From: Lindgomyces ingoldianus
Taxonomy: Eukaryota > Ascomycota > Dothideomycetes > Pleosporales > Lindgomycetaceae
DNA length: 64,000 nt
Direction of reading: 5' to 3'
NCBI RefSeq assembly: GCF_010093535.1
Contig: NW_022985167.1
Location: forward strand, 1,802,174-1,866,173
This document shows, piece by piece, positions 42,289 through 54,085 of this stretch; position 1 is the stretch's first letter, and every line of letters starts with the position of its first letter. The translations under genes were made by a program, and so were the position numbers. The notes under the pieces were generated by a model. The model was not told where the DNA came from, did no database searches, and was given only the letters and a program-made list of their open reading frames with translations.

Positions 42289-44849
42289 ATGACGTCCCAG
42301 ACCTCTTTTGATAAGGCTGAAAAAAAGCCAAGTCGTTATCTATCTGTAAGAAATATATGGAGTAGACACCAGGAAGGTGCGCAGCGCAGCAACTCCTTCT
42401 CATTGAGCAAAGACCCATCTATCAGAGACAGCAGACGCGCTACTCGGCCAGAATCCCGCGACGAGCTGAAGGACAATGAAACTGAAAAACAAGTGAAAGA
42501 AATGTTGGACATCTTTCCGGATGAAAATGGAGCTCATGTCCAATCTCGACCTTCAGCATATTTTCAGTCCAATATTTACATAATAGACTTGGAAACGAAT
42601 GCACCACACACAATATCAAAGTTCGGAACAAACCCCCAAGATTCAAGCCTTTCGCTGGCCGAGACCGATGTATTAGAAGAGGATGGCTACATAAACATGG
42701 TTCGCCAATTATCCATGCCGCACCTCAAACCCGTGTTACAGACTAAAGCCGGGAAACTATCAAATGGACGGGGAATTTGCTATGACCTCTCAACTGTTTT
42801 ACATAAACGGCCTGGAATGCTTACTGAACGAGCGAAGAATCGCAATAATTGTCGGAGGATTAATCTTTCGCAACTTCTGCCTCCGTCGGGCCTCCGCAGT
42901 CGATTCCTCCTGTTTTCGGGTTTGTCGCCTGTTGTTATCAATGGGTTAGGCTCTGCCTTTTGGATGAACCCGGAATTCTTTGAGATACACCTGAATAGTT
43001 CCAAATCTTCCAGTTTACTCCATGACTACAAACAATCCAGTACGCAGAATACGCATTGCATCAAAAAGTCATTGGCGTCCATGAGATGGTTCCGTTCGGT
43101 AACAGACCCAGCATTTGATCCACCTATCGATAAACAGCAGGAAGGCTATTTTTGTGGTATCCTCTCTAAATTTGGTCTTTGGGGACGTCTTCCTACGTTT
43201 GAAGCATATATTTATCCCCTTGTTAATCTTTTTCGGCGGAGAATTCACATCCTAGTCAATGTCGACGATTCATATGAAGCAGGAGACCATGAATCGGGTT
43301 TCATAAGCGCATGGGAGGAGAGAATTACGGTTTACTGTGCAAAGGAGAACGACTGTCCCGCTGTTGGTACGTTTAGCTCACTTCGATAGCTCAATTACTT
43401 ACTTTATGTGCAGTCATTATTCTTCTAGACCCTCGACCAGACGGGTCCCAAAGTTCTGAAACAGAGGGAGTTCAACACGATAACAAAAGCGACAGCCAAA
43501 CTAAGCACGAGACTGCCGAATGGATTGAAGAGACATGTTCAATAACTCGACCTCCAAGAGATTTATTGAATAACATTTTCGATGGGACTCCTCTGACAGC
43601 GACGAAAATTGAGAACCTCGTCCCGTTTTCCATCCCTTTACCAAAGGAAACCTTGGAAAGGCTCGAAATCTGCCTATATAATTCAGATGGCTTAGACTCC
43701 GGTATGAGCCTCATGAAAGAGCTCATGCAAATAATCCGTCTGGATACGGTTGAATTCCTCCAATCTGTCCGTGATCTTCTTCTCCAGATCCAAAGAAGCT
43801 CCATTGAGACCAAAGTTTCAAATAAACAATTAAGATACTGGAGAAATCAGCTGAGGAACTTGAGTGTGCAGCTTCACACCATGCAAATCGAATTGTGCGA
43901 GTTTGAAGATACACTCAAGTTAATACATTCGTGCCATGGGGGAACTCTATCTACTCCTATCTCCAAATCAGACCTACTTCGTACTATAGAGTTGGTAGAT
44001 CGAACCTCAACTGCCATTCAATCTGATTTGCAATTCTCACAATATGGAGGAATCCTGGGGAGGCTTGGAATTGTCATCACCGGCATTTCTTTCATCGCCC
44101 CCGTTTCCCGAATTCAGATAAACGGAGTCCAGAGCTTTTTCTCGTATCGAACAATGTTCATCACAGCACTGATTGTGGGCGCTATAGCAGGCATGGCCGG
44201 TTTGATCTTCTATGGTTCCACGATAATACACATTATAGAAGAGCGATATGAATTTATCAGATGGGACGAGCCGAGGCGTTTAGTCGGGCGGGGCTACATT
44301 TCAATGCGACGTAATACAAGAAAGCCTCTACGTTCGGCGATAGAACTGGGACAAACTGTTCCGATTGTCGTCCTCCTGATAGTGATCATATGGCCGAGGA
44401 ACGGCTTTCTGGCCCTCCTTTATGTGGTCTTGTTTATTTTCATTATGTTCGCGATTGGCTGGAGTATGGTGATGTCAGATGCGACCAAATCGAGAGGGGA
44501 GAAATCTAAAAAGAAGGGAAAACGTACACCAGCCAAGGAAAAAGTCCAAACTGCAGATATTTCTTCGATTGGTTCAAAAATTCCAGAAACATCCAAACCC
44601 AAAAAAAGAAGTGGAGTCTTAAAAATGATGGGCACTGGGCTTTTTGTTTTTCTGACTGGTCACAAACGAAAAAGGACAGTGCCGTATCATAGGAGAATGG
44701 ATCTTGAAACGCTGGCAGAAGAGACTACGAGCGAAGAAGATATCGCAAGTGGAGAAGATGCTAGATTTGCAAGTAGGTCGAAGAACAGTACTCATGGATC
44801 AATACTCGACAGAACGTCAAGAAACAGGACCTTGGTGATAGGCGATTAG
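42289..44849 (+). CDS. CorA-like membrane protein of fungi
   Basis: Exons 42289-43366 and 43414-44849 give 837 residues; the intron is GTACGT...TATGTGCAG. The first 350 residues form an unassigned soluble part (one strand reads RRRIHILVNVDDS). A helical stretch (KELMQIIRLDTVEFLQSVRD; QLRYWRNQLRNLSVQLHTMQ) resembles the long helices of fungal CorA-like magnesium-transporter relatives. Four hydrophobic segments follow: LGIVITGISFIAPVS, MFITALIVGAIAGMAGLIFYG, VPIVVLLIVIIWP and LLYVVLFIFIMFAIGWSMVM. The GMN signature that defines true CorA channels is not present, so transport is doubtful. The tail is lysine-rich and then acidic/serine-rich. Codon use is AT-leaning compared with BUD23 or IDH1, as in the other accessory genes. 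This is the last intact gene before the AT-rich block. Confidence 0.7.
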
Positions 44850-45569
44850 CTTGTTTATTCAGGATCTCGCGGAGGGTATGCTGATAGAGCAGCTTGACTT
44901 CCGGCCGGAGGCGCTGCTACTATAGGATATCCATACGGAACCAAAATCTGCGGTGGGTTCTCGTTTGACTATCTAACAAACGGTACACACGAGGCTGGCG
45001 CCGAACGTGACTCTCGCTTATCGCATCGCGGTAGCGCTCCCCCAGGTTGGGTTTAGGGGATCTATTGATGAAGGGGGAATGGAATAGTACTGATGAGATA
45101 GTGGCGATTAAGTAGTAGATAGAGATTAAGGAGGAGTATGACAATTTGCGCTATTATCGTTAACTGCTTGATCTATGATCTGGTATTCACAGCGAGTCTC
45201 TGACCAAGTTCCCGTTTTGCCGAAACGCGAAACTGGTTGGAAATCTAGCCTATAGCTCACTAACTTTCGCAAGCCTAAAGAACCTACCTAGATAATCTTA
45301 CACTTGTGCTGATAAAAAGCTGAAGTTGAATCAAAAAGCCATGTCAAGCAGTATATTATCTTACCTCTTGAGTGAAGTACGAATACAATTGTAGTTGTGC
45401 CAGCTATTGACAAACCTGCTTAGAAAACGTCGAAAACAATAGCGAAGACTCTCCCCCAGAAGGAGGCGTGCCTTAAATTCTAGGGTAGATTGGCATCGCA
45501 ATATTTGAGCGCAACGCTCAGCAGGACTTCAATAGAGAAGCAAATAGCAAAGCTAATAAGAATAGATGT
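44850..45569. other. Boundary between genic DNA and the AT-rich block
   Basis: The first 350 bp are of balanced composition without a gene. From about 45250 the sequence becomes AT-rich and repeat-derived. No element ends exactly at the change, so the boundary is gradual. Confidence 0.5.
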
Positions 45570-45855
45570 TGTAACAATTCGCATAAATTGTTCCATTTAA
45601 AGTTACCTAACAAACCTACATCCAAAGGTTCCGCGTATTTGCCCCAACCCTGCCCTGCCCCCTGCGCTACCCCTATCTCTAAGTATTTAGCTGCACCTTT
45701 TCTCTTAGCTAGCTTAGCAGTTTTCTAATATCCTTTTATACAAGGTCTATAGGTGTTAATAGAATTCCTAGGTTTCTAATTCTCTATACCCTTCTACATG
45801 CCTCTGAGCAGATTTACACTGCATTTAGACCTATTGTCTTGCCTACGCTATTATA
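45570..45855 (+). repeat. LTR-like repeat, family B (diverged copy)
   Basis: A 286-bp copy of the repeat also present at 53796, 55237 and 55636. It begins TGTAACAATTC and ends GCCTACGCTATTATA, a RIP-altered form of GCCTGCGCTGTTACA. No matching 5-bp flanks are visible. A second, truncated copy starts at 52995 on the same strand. Confidence 0.75.
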
Positions 45856-45949
45856 TTATATTAAAAAACTTACTCTTACTAATAGTAACTTTTTTAATAA
45901 TATTATATTAATTATTTATTTAATTATATTTAAGCCTAAGTTACACCTA

Positions 45950-45985
45950 CAGGACAAAAGTTTGGTTCGCCAAGCCACTAGCACT
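45950..45985 (+). repeat. Left terminal inverted repeat of the Tc1/mariner element
   Basis: Pairs with 52893-52928: AAAAGTTTGGTTCGCCAAGC against AAAAGTTTAGTTCGCTAAGC read on the other strand. All differences in this part are RIP-type transitions. Confidence 0.88.
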
Positions 45986-46171
45986 ATGTTTCGCGATGCG
46001 ACGCGTCTTCAACCACTAACTGCACAACTATGCAGCGACGTTCTTTTAGGCAGGAAATAAGCTTAAATTGCGTAAGAAAGAGTAAATTATCTATAAAAGC
46101 TTAGGATTTAATTATTTTAAAGTAGGAGGCTAGTGCAGCTGCAGCAGAGTTAGCTAATAAATTTAGGTGTA

Positions 46172-46489
46172 TGTCACGATTGTGCACAAGTAAGGTTATA
46201 GAGCTTCACAGAGGTCTAGTTTAATTACTATGTAAGGTATTATAGTAGGTACAAGACGTTGTGTGAGGAACAGAAAGGTTTAAAAAGAAATTAGTAATTA
46301 AATACTTAGCTTAAAAGTCTAAGCGCTTTAGGTATAAATTAAGCCTATTTTAAGTTTAGTTAGTGTTAAAGTAGTTTATACTTAAGTTTATGTCTATATT
46401 ATGTTGTGTTTATGTTAGACGTGCACTAATAATACTCTAGTACACGTCTAATATAGTTATGTCTAGGATCTAGAGAGGATACTATAACA
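46172..46489 (-). repeat. Gypsy copy 1, left LTR (element 3' LTR)
   Basis: 318 bp. Starts TGTCACGATTGTGCAC and ends GGATACTATAACA. Differs from its partner by transitions of the RIP type. Confidence 0.93.
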
Positions 46490-49400
46490 GTACCCTCTCT
46501 TTATTAAGAAAAGAATCCTTTACATTAGTAGTTCTAGCATTAAGTTGTCTTTATTAGAGTACAGGTTTAGTTTAGATAGGTATTAGGCGTAAAATTAGGT
46601 TACTGTAAAGTTCTTTTATAGAGCTTCTGCAGGTTCCTATAACAGTTTATTATATCTAGTTTATTTTATAAAGTATTTATAGATACATTTTTTTTATTAA
46701 ACTAGATTTATTTAATGTTTTTTATAACATATTCTAGTTTATTATTTATAATAATAGGTTTAGGTAGTAGGTTTAGCTATCTAAGTAGATAGTTAGATTT
46801 AGAAGCTGCTTAGCGTAGTAATAATACATAGAACACAGGGTGTATCTTTATGCTGTTAGGTAGGATTAATTAGTAAGCATATAATAAAACTATATAAACT
46901 ACTATAAAAGGGCTAAAGTTTTTCTAATTAAGTTTCTTTAATTATTAGTTTATTTAGATATTTTTAGTGTCTAGCTAGACCTTTTTGCTAGCTACATACA
47001 TAAGGGTAGAAGTTTAAGATTAGTTTATATACTTTTGTTAAAAAGCTTAAGCCTATGTAAGCTTTTTATAAACATATTTAGATATATTTTAAATTTTATT
47101 AATAAGTTTATTTACATTTGTTACTTATATAAATTAATAAGTTAGTTAAAAAGTATTTAAAAGTAGTTTAAATTTTATTTAAAAGTAGTATTTATAGTTT
47201 ACTAAGAATAAAGATACTTATGTTAATTTAAATGTTATATTATTAGCTTTAAACTATGCTATAGCTAACTATTTTACTTAGTTATCTTACTAGTAGTTTA
47301 TGTATACTTATAAGACTTATTTTATTATAGTATTTATGTTTTTAGTCTAGCTGTTAGTCTCTAGGTAAAAAGCTGTAGATAAATAGAGGACTATTTAGAG
47401 CTATTTATAAAGTTTGTTTTAGAAGGCTAAGACAAACTGCGTACCTCTATCTAATATAATTATGTTAGGCAGGCTATAGTAAACTTATATGTATTAGTAG
47501 AATAACTAGGCTATATTAGGGGCAGTTATAAAGAAACATAGTATTAAGTGTTAATACTTAGTTAAGTAATTAATAACTACTATAATATTTATATACTCTT
47601 TAAATAAGAGTAGGTTTATAATAAAATTAATTAATATATCTTTTTAAGCTTATTTAGAGATTAAGAGTAGTTTAAGTAGGCTATTATACCTTTCTTAAAA
47701 GGCCTTTACTTTATAGTAAGTATAGCAACATAATACATATTAGCGTACAGTATAGAACATGTGGGGCTAGTAGTACTCTCTCTGTAGTAGGTTAAGAGTC
47801 TTTCCTCTGCCTAGGTGTTCTTTAACAGGCAAGTTGTGTATAATTTAGAGTAGTTTAATTCTTAGTTTATTAAAATTAAAGATTATAAGTTAGTTATAGT
47901 AATATAGCTTACTATTTTAGTTTTTATAGTTAGCTAGTATTACCTTCTTTAACTAACTAGTGCTGTTTTAGAGTAAGTTTAAAGTTTTTTAAATAAATTT
48001 ATTATTTAAATACTTATTAGTAATAATTTAATTAATTAATTATTTTATTTTATTTAGGTTAAGGTCTAAAAATAGCTTAAGTTAAAGTAGAGTTTAGTAT
48101 TAAGCCTTTTACACTTTTTTTTAAGTAAGAATGTCTTAGGATTGCTTTATAAAAGCATCTAGTTTTCTTTTATTTTAACTAAAATAATAAGTAATCTTAA
48201 AATTAAAATAAAATAAGTATTTAAACTAATAGGCTTATTAGTAGCTAAGTTATTTTATAGTTATAAAGTACTATAAGTTCTTATAGTTAGATAAAACCTG
48301 TATTAAATGCGCTACACTTTCTAGTTTAAGTTGCTATTGTTTAAAGTAGTATACTATAGTAAGTAATTTCTTGTTATAGATTTTATAATTACTTTTTATA
48401 AGACTTATTTTTTTAAGAAGTATGTAATAGGCTTAATAGTCCTATCTAGCTTAGTCTAGAAGAGAACTCCTGCTACTACATAGTCTAAGGCATTAGCTTT
48501 TATAAGTATTAGTAGTTTAAAGTTAAAGTAGTAGAGTATTAAAGCTTTAGTAAAGGCTTTTTTTAGCTAGTTAAAAAACTATTAGTAATTTAAGTTAAAG
48601 TTAAATTAAATCTTTTTTTTAGTAAGTGTAATTATAGGGCTTACTTACTATAAAAAGTTGTTAATAAATTATTAGTAAAAGTTAGTAAATTTTATAAAAG
48701 CTTAAATATTTTATATATTTTTTAAGTATTACTAATCTAGTACAGTCTAAACTTTAATAAGGTCTATTTAAATGCTATCTATAAAGATTACATATTCTAA
48801 ATATGTAACCTTTAATTAGTAAAACTTATATTTGTCTATGTTAAGTTATAGACCTACTTCTTCTATAGCTTTTAGCACTAGGCGTACATGCTATTTATGC
48901 TCTAAAAGGCTATTACTATAAATTAAAATATTATTAATATACATAGTCTAGAACATGTCTAGGTAGGGTTAGAGTAAGTTATTTACAAAATATTAAAAAG
49001 TACTAGGCGCGTTAGCTAAGCTAAAGGGCATTACTAGGTACTTAAATAGTTTATATTAGGTTTAAAATGCTGTTAGCTACTTATTACCCTTTACTATTTT
49101 TAGCTTGTTAAAGGCAGTAATAATATCTAACTTTATAAAATACTTTACTTTACTTAGTTAGCTTAGAGTTTTTTATAAAAAAAAATTAAGTATTAGTTTT
49201 TAATAGTAATAGTGTTTAGTCTTTAGTAGTTAACATAGAATTAAAGCCTACTCTTAGGTTTCTTTATAAATAGTATAAGTAACACTACTAGTAAAAAGCT
49301 AGCTTAAATAAACCCTTTTTTAGGTTTTTGTTAAGGTATTTTTAAAGCACTTTTAATTTATTTCGTAACATCTTATATAGTAGCCTATAACTAGGTTATT

Positions 49401-51509
49401 TACTAAGCTTAAGAGTTATTTAGTAATTATATAAATGTTATATTAAAAGCTTATTAAACTTATTTTAAAAAAAATATATAATAAGTTATAGTAGTCTTAA
49501 GGGACTATTATTCTTAGGTTAGTGCATTTTTAGAGAGCTAAAGCTTAGTCTATATTAGAAATTATAACTATGTAGATTTTGTAATCTAGTTATTAAGCTA
49601 GAGTTATAAATAAGGTAGGTTCTATATAGTAGATGTCTATCTGCTGTTTAAGTTCTAGTTTATGTCTAAATTAAGTAAGTAAAGATTTTATAAAGGCTTT
49701 CTTTTTTTTAAGTTTAAGTAGTTATTAAATTATTTTACATAGCTTATTTTAGTAAAAGGCCTAGCTTATTAGCCTTACTTAAGTAGTTTTTTTCTAGGTT
49801 ATTAAAAAGTAGGTCTAGAAACCTTCTATATTAAGTGCTACTTAGGTATTATTTAGGTGTAAGTGTAAGTATATGTCTTAGCATTAAAAAGAGTTAAAGT
49901 TTAGGACTTACTCTTAGTAATTAAAAGCAACTTTATGCTAATACAGCTATAGTTGTCTTAGAATTAGGTTATAACATCTTATGTTTATTACATAGAGCTT
50001 AATCTACTCCTTATAGTGTTAGTAGGTAATTATAATAGTTGTAGTATAAAAAATAGAACCTTTTTTAAGTTATTTTTTATTAAATCTAGTTAAGTAAATT
50101 ATTTAAGTAAGTAGTATTAATTAAAGATTTAGTTTACATGCTAGTTTTTTATTAATATAACCTATGCTGTTTACTTCTAAGTTAATAAGAGCTTATATTA
50201 GAGCTAATATAGTTTTTTATTATAAATATATAAAAATATTAACTTAGTACTTTTAGTTATTAGTAGGGGACTTAGCCTATAAGTTAGTAAAGATCTAGTG
50301 TTAAATTAGTTCTAAAAGGTAACTTAGCTCTAGGACAAGCTTTTTTACAGGCTTCTACTGCTATAGCTGCAGCTATGTTAAGAGTAGTAAAAAGAATTAG
50401 AGCTTAAATATAAGTTAAAGCCTTTATAAAAATAAAATTAAAATAGTAAAAATTTTTAATAAGTGCTAGCTACGCTACTTATATAGACTTAAAAAAAAGA
50501 ATAAAGTAGTTTTAAAAAATATAACTATACTTACTACACTTAAAGTATTAACCTTTTTTTTTATAATTTTTACACTTTCTAGAACTAACTAAAGCATAAT
50601 TTAAATTAATTTTTATTATGTTAAGGTTCTTATTTATAACTGCGCTAGTTTAGGGGTGTATTAGGGCTTATATAAAGAGGAACCTTATGTTATTATTGTA
50701 GGTAGTAATTAGGTTTGTATATGTGTTAAGGTTGTTTAGAAGGGGTTCTTCTACTATAGCGTGTTATAGTTTAGTTAAAAAGGAGTTATATAAAGCTGTA
50801 ATTAGACTTATCTTATTTAGGCCTATATTAGATGTAAGTTAGTAGAACTTAGTAAAGTGTAAAGTAAAGCTTTTTTTTTTATTATAAAGTATTTAGGTAA
50901 CTTAAAGCTGTTAACTTTTTATTTAAGTCTTTATAAGTTACTTATAAAAACATTACAAATTAATCTAAGTTAATAATATTCTTATTTATTAGTAAGTTAA
51001 TTAAGGCTGTTATATTATAGTTAAGTTAAAAGTAGGCATATAGTAACTAGAAGTGTTTAAAAAGGAATTAGTCTACATTTCCTTTAAGTTTATATTAAAG
51101 CTTATATAAAAAGAAAAGTAGGTCTTTCTATTTTCTATTAAATAGTAGGGGATTAAGAAGTTAGTTAGATTTTATTACTAAGTTAAAAAAGTTACAGGTT
51201 GTAGGTAGTATTAGGCAGAAAAAAGTTAAGCTATCTCTAGACTTCTAAGTAGGCTTTAAGGCTAGTAAGTTCTTAGTTTCTACTACTATAATAAAAGTTA
51301 AGGTAGAAATAGACTACTTAATAATATAAAGCTATTTTTTAAAGTCTTTTTAAAAAGCTTTAAAGCTTATAACATAGTAGCTTTTTTATAAAGTAAGCGC
51401 TTTTTAAAAGGCTTCTTAGCTTACTTTAATAGCTTAGAGTTATGTAAGTACTAAGCTTATTAGATTAGATTTAAAGGCTATTCTTAGCTAGAGTTTTAAC
51501 ACAATATAA

Positions 51510-51827
51510 TGTTATAATTATACATAAGTAAGGTTATAGAGCTTTACAGAGGTCTAGTTTAATTACTATGTAAGGTATTATAGTAAGTACAAGATGTTAT
51601 GTAAGAAATAGAAAAGTTTAAAAGAAAATTAGTAATTAAATACTTAGCTTAAAAGTCTAAGCGCTTTAGGTATAAATTAAGCCTGTTTTAGGTTTAGTTA
51701 GTGTTAAAGTAGTTTATGCTTAAGTTTATGTCTATGTTGTGTTGTGTTTGTGTTAGACGTGCATTAATAATACTCTAGTACGCGTCTAATACGGTTATGT
51801 CTGGGATCCGGGGAGGATACCGTGACA
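51510..51827 (-). repeat. Gypsy copy 1, right LTR (element 5' LTR)
   Basis: 318 bp. Starts TGTTATAATTATACAT and ends GGATACCGTGACA. The right half keeps CG-containing sequence (GGGATCCGGGG), so it is less mutated there than the left LTR. Confidence 0.93.
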
Positions 51828-52892
51828 GTGTATAATAAAGTGCATACACAACACTATTAATTAATATCTTAAAACAGGCACTAACTAATTACGCCCTTGC
51901 TCTAGACAGCTACTTAAGCTTATGTGTAAAGATATTTAGTAGCTTTATTAATACTCTTAAAAAAGTTTAAAAATTAAATACTTAAATTTTCTTTAAAAAG
52001 CTAGCCTTACTAGCTGCATTTTTAAAAAAACTGCCTATAAGGCATTAAAGAATAAGAAATTAAAAAAGTTTAAGTGTAAAAAAAGGCCTTTTATAACTTA
52101 AGTCACAGCAGCGCTGTGTTGTAACTAGAAAAAGAGGTAGAGAAGCTTTAACTTTTAAAGACAGACTATATGCTTCTCTAATAAGTGCTTTATTTAGCTT
52201 AGATTTAGTGCTAATTAATAGTAAGCATTTAAGTGCCTACATAAAAAATAAAAACTTAAAATAATAAAAAAGTATTCTATAAGTAGACCTTACTAATAAA
52301 TAGTGTAAGCCTTAATTTAGATTAATAAGAAAAGGCGTGTATAGAAGAGCCTACTTATTATTATAAAGTAAGACTCTAACGCGCTGCGCAGAGGATACTT
52401 AGCGTGTAGCTATACTTAAGCGCTAGAGGAAGGCCTTCTATGTAACTATTATTACAAAGATTAGTTTCTACAGGATAACATATAAATCTATACTACTATT
52501 TATACGCGCAAGTAGATAGCTAGGCATTAAATTAACATTATTAACTTTCTACTTTACTTACTAGACCTTAACCCTATTAAGCACATGTAGTAGTAGCTAA
52601 AAAGAACTATATATAAGCTACACTTTAAGTTTAACACTTTTAGACACTCTGTAGAAGAGTAGAAGAGGTTCTATGCTGTATTAAAAGAGGCATAGCGTTG
52701 CATTCTTAATTTATACATTAAAAAGCTTATATACAGTATGCCTTAGCGTCTACAGGCTGTACAGCGCGCGCAGGGGTATTAAACAAAATATTAAGTATAT
52801 TACAACACTAAAACTTTAAAAACTAGCTTAATTAACTATATAGTTGCTAAGTTGTTGCTTGTTAATAATTGCGCTTAAAATGTTCTAACCTT

Positions 52893-52928
52893 GTGTTAGA
52901 GGCTTAGCGAACTAAACTTTTATCCTAG
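52893..52928 (-). repeat. Right terminal inverted repeat of the Tc1/mariner element
   Basis: Inverted partner of 45950-45985, followed directly by the TA target duplication. Confidence 0.88.
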
Positions 52929-52994
52929 TACTATATATTTAACATAGTTTAAGTTATACTACTTATATACTATTATAACGTTATTAAATTATTT

Positions 52995-53092
52995 ATGTAA
53001 CAATTTGTATAAATTGTTCTATTTAAAGTTACCTAACAAACTTATATCTAAAGGTTCTGCGTATCTGCCTTAACACTGCTCTTGTTACGACC
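52995..53092 (+). repeat. Truncated family-B LTR
   Basis: Matches the first 98 bp of the copy at 45570, including AAAGTTACCTAACAAAC, which the solo LTRs lack, so the two belong to one subfamily. It is cut off where TGTTACGACC begins. Confidence 0.7.
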
Positions 53093-53795
53093 ACTGGTTA
53101 GGCTAGAGGAACATACGGGTCTCCAACCCCACGGAGGAAGAACGGACCAAGGCCGGTGAGGGCACGGCCCACAGAAGTCACATCACGTGATGCTCTAGAA
53201 CAGGTATAGTGCATGTACAAAGGCTTAGGTGAGTAATTGTAGGACTTAGCAAGTAATCATAGTAATTGCACGCTAAGGTGTGTAATTAGATCTTAGAACC
53301 TGTAATTACTACAATTACTTCTAGGTATATAGTTTTAACTTCCTACTACCTTTAGAAGGTTGTAGTTATACTTTATTACAAGGCACAGCCTTAGGTATAG
53401 TAATATATCTAATATTGTTTTTAACTAAAAGCGTGTTAAAGACTCTTTATTTATTTATAAAAGTTATAAATATACTAGTTATCTTACTATTACTTTGTAA
53501 GGATTGTACAGAGAACTATACACTCTCTAGGCACTGTTATAAGTTAAAGTACTATATAACATACTTTTTTCTAAACTCTTTTTCTCTTCTCTTCTCTCTT
53601 CCTCTTTTCTAAAGAGACTAGTTACTGTTAGAAAGCACTTAGTAATAGAAAAGCTAAAGCAAGATAGCTATAATAATAACTACTAGCTAATTAAATAATA
53701 AAATAACTTAGTCTAAAGCTATTACCTCCTTAATAAATTAATAAAGAAAGTAGTAGAAAAGAATCTTTTCTTTAAAACGCTAATATATAGAGAAT
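53093..53795. mobile_element. Remnant of another LTR-type repeat
   Basis: Begins TGTTACGACCACTGG and is less AT-rich for its first 130 bp (it includes ACGGACCAAGGCCGGTGAGG). The part at 53350-53420 (CAAGGCACAGCCTTAGG) reappears inverted at 56590-56640. No partner LTR or target duplication was found. The only 65-codon open frame (53415-53612) is hydrophobic by AT bias and is not considered a gene. Confidence 0.5.
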
Positions 53796-54085
53796 TGTAA
53801 CAATTCTTATAAATTGTTCCATCTCGGGTTAATTAGAACCTATCTAAAGGGTCCCTGTATTAGCTCTAACCCTAACTTAACCCTGTCCCCTGCAGTTACC
53901 CCTATTCTCTAAGTATTTAGTTGCACCTTTCCTTTTAGCTAGCTTAGTAGTTTTCTAATATCCTTTTAGACAAAGCCTATAGGTGTTAATAGAATTCCTA
54001 GGTTATTAAGTCCCCACGCACTCCTATATGCCTCTAAGTGGATTCCTACCGCATTTAGACCTATTGTCTTGCCTGCGCTGTTACA
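53796..54085 (+). repeat. Solo LTR, family B, with target duplication
   Basis: 290 bp from TGTAACAATTC to GCGCTGTTACA, flanked by AGAAT on both sides (53791-53795 and 54086-54090). A clean solo LTR left by recombination between the LTRs of a full element. Confidence 0.92.

Larger units (their letters stand above)
46172..51827 (-). mobile_element. Ty3/Gypsy LTR retrotransposon, copy 1 (RIP-inactivated)
   Basis: 5656 bp, bounded by TGTCAC...GTGACA and a perfect 5-bp target duplication GTGTA (46167-46171 and 51828-51832). 318-bp LTRs lie at both ends. Coding sense is minus, so gag lies toward 51 kb. Reverse transcriptase is readable near 49000-49160 (YLVMPFSLANAPSTF, then MYINNILIYSNS for the YIDDILIYS box) and integrase near 47390-47480 (LDRGTQFVLAF and LSTAFYLETNS). 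RT before integrase defines the Gypsy order. HPVFYVLLLR near 46840 is the usual post-integrase motif, and a possible decayed chromodomain follows. The polypurine tract AAAGAGAGGGTAC abuts the left LTR. Stops at nearly every former Gln codon show heavy RIP. Confidence 0.93.
45950..52928 (+). mobile_element. Tc1/mariner element interrupted by a Gypsy insertion
   Basis: Terminal inverted repeats of about 35 bp: CAGGACAAAAGTTTGGTTCG at the left (45950) and its counterpart ending CTTTTATCCTAG at the right (52928), flanked by TA on both sides (45948-45949 and 52929-52930), as expected for Tc1/mariner. Without the 5656-bp Gypsy insertion and its 5-bp duplication the element is about 1318 bp, the standard size. 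The plus-strand transposase is destroyed by RIP but readable: the C-terminal part after 51840 contains LDLNPIKHM (from the conserved DLNPIEH-W block of the DDE domain) at about 52560-52590, then SMP and RLQAVQRAQGY near 52735-52780. Confidence 0.88.

Noticed and set aside
45839..46060. 73-codon plus-strand open frame in the AT-rich block
   Set aside because: It spans the end of an LTR-like repeat and the Tc1 terminal inverted repeat; its hydrophobic composition comes from AT bias.
53415..53612. 65-codon hydrophobic open frame resembling a small membrane protein
   Set aside because: It lies in a repeat that reappears inverted near 56.6 kb and has no start context or conserved pattern.
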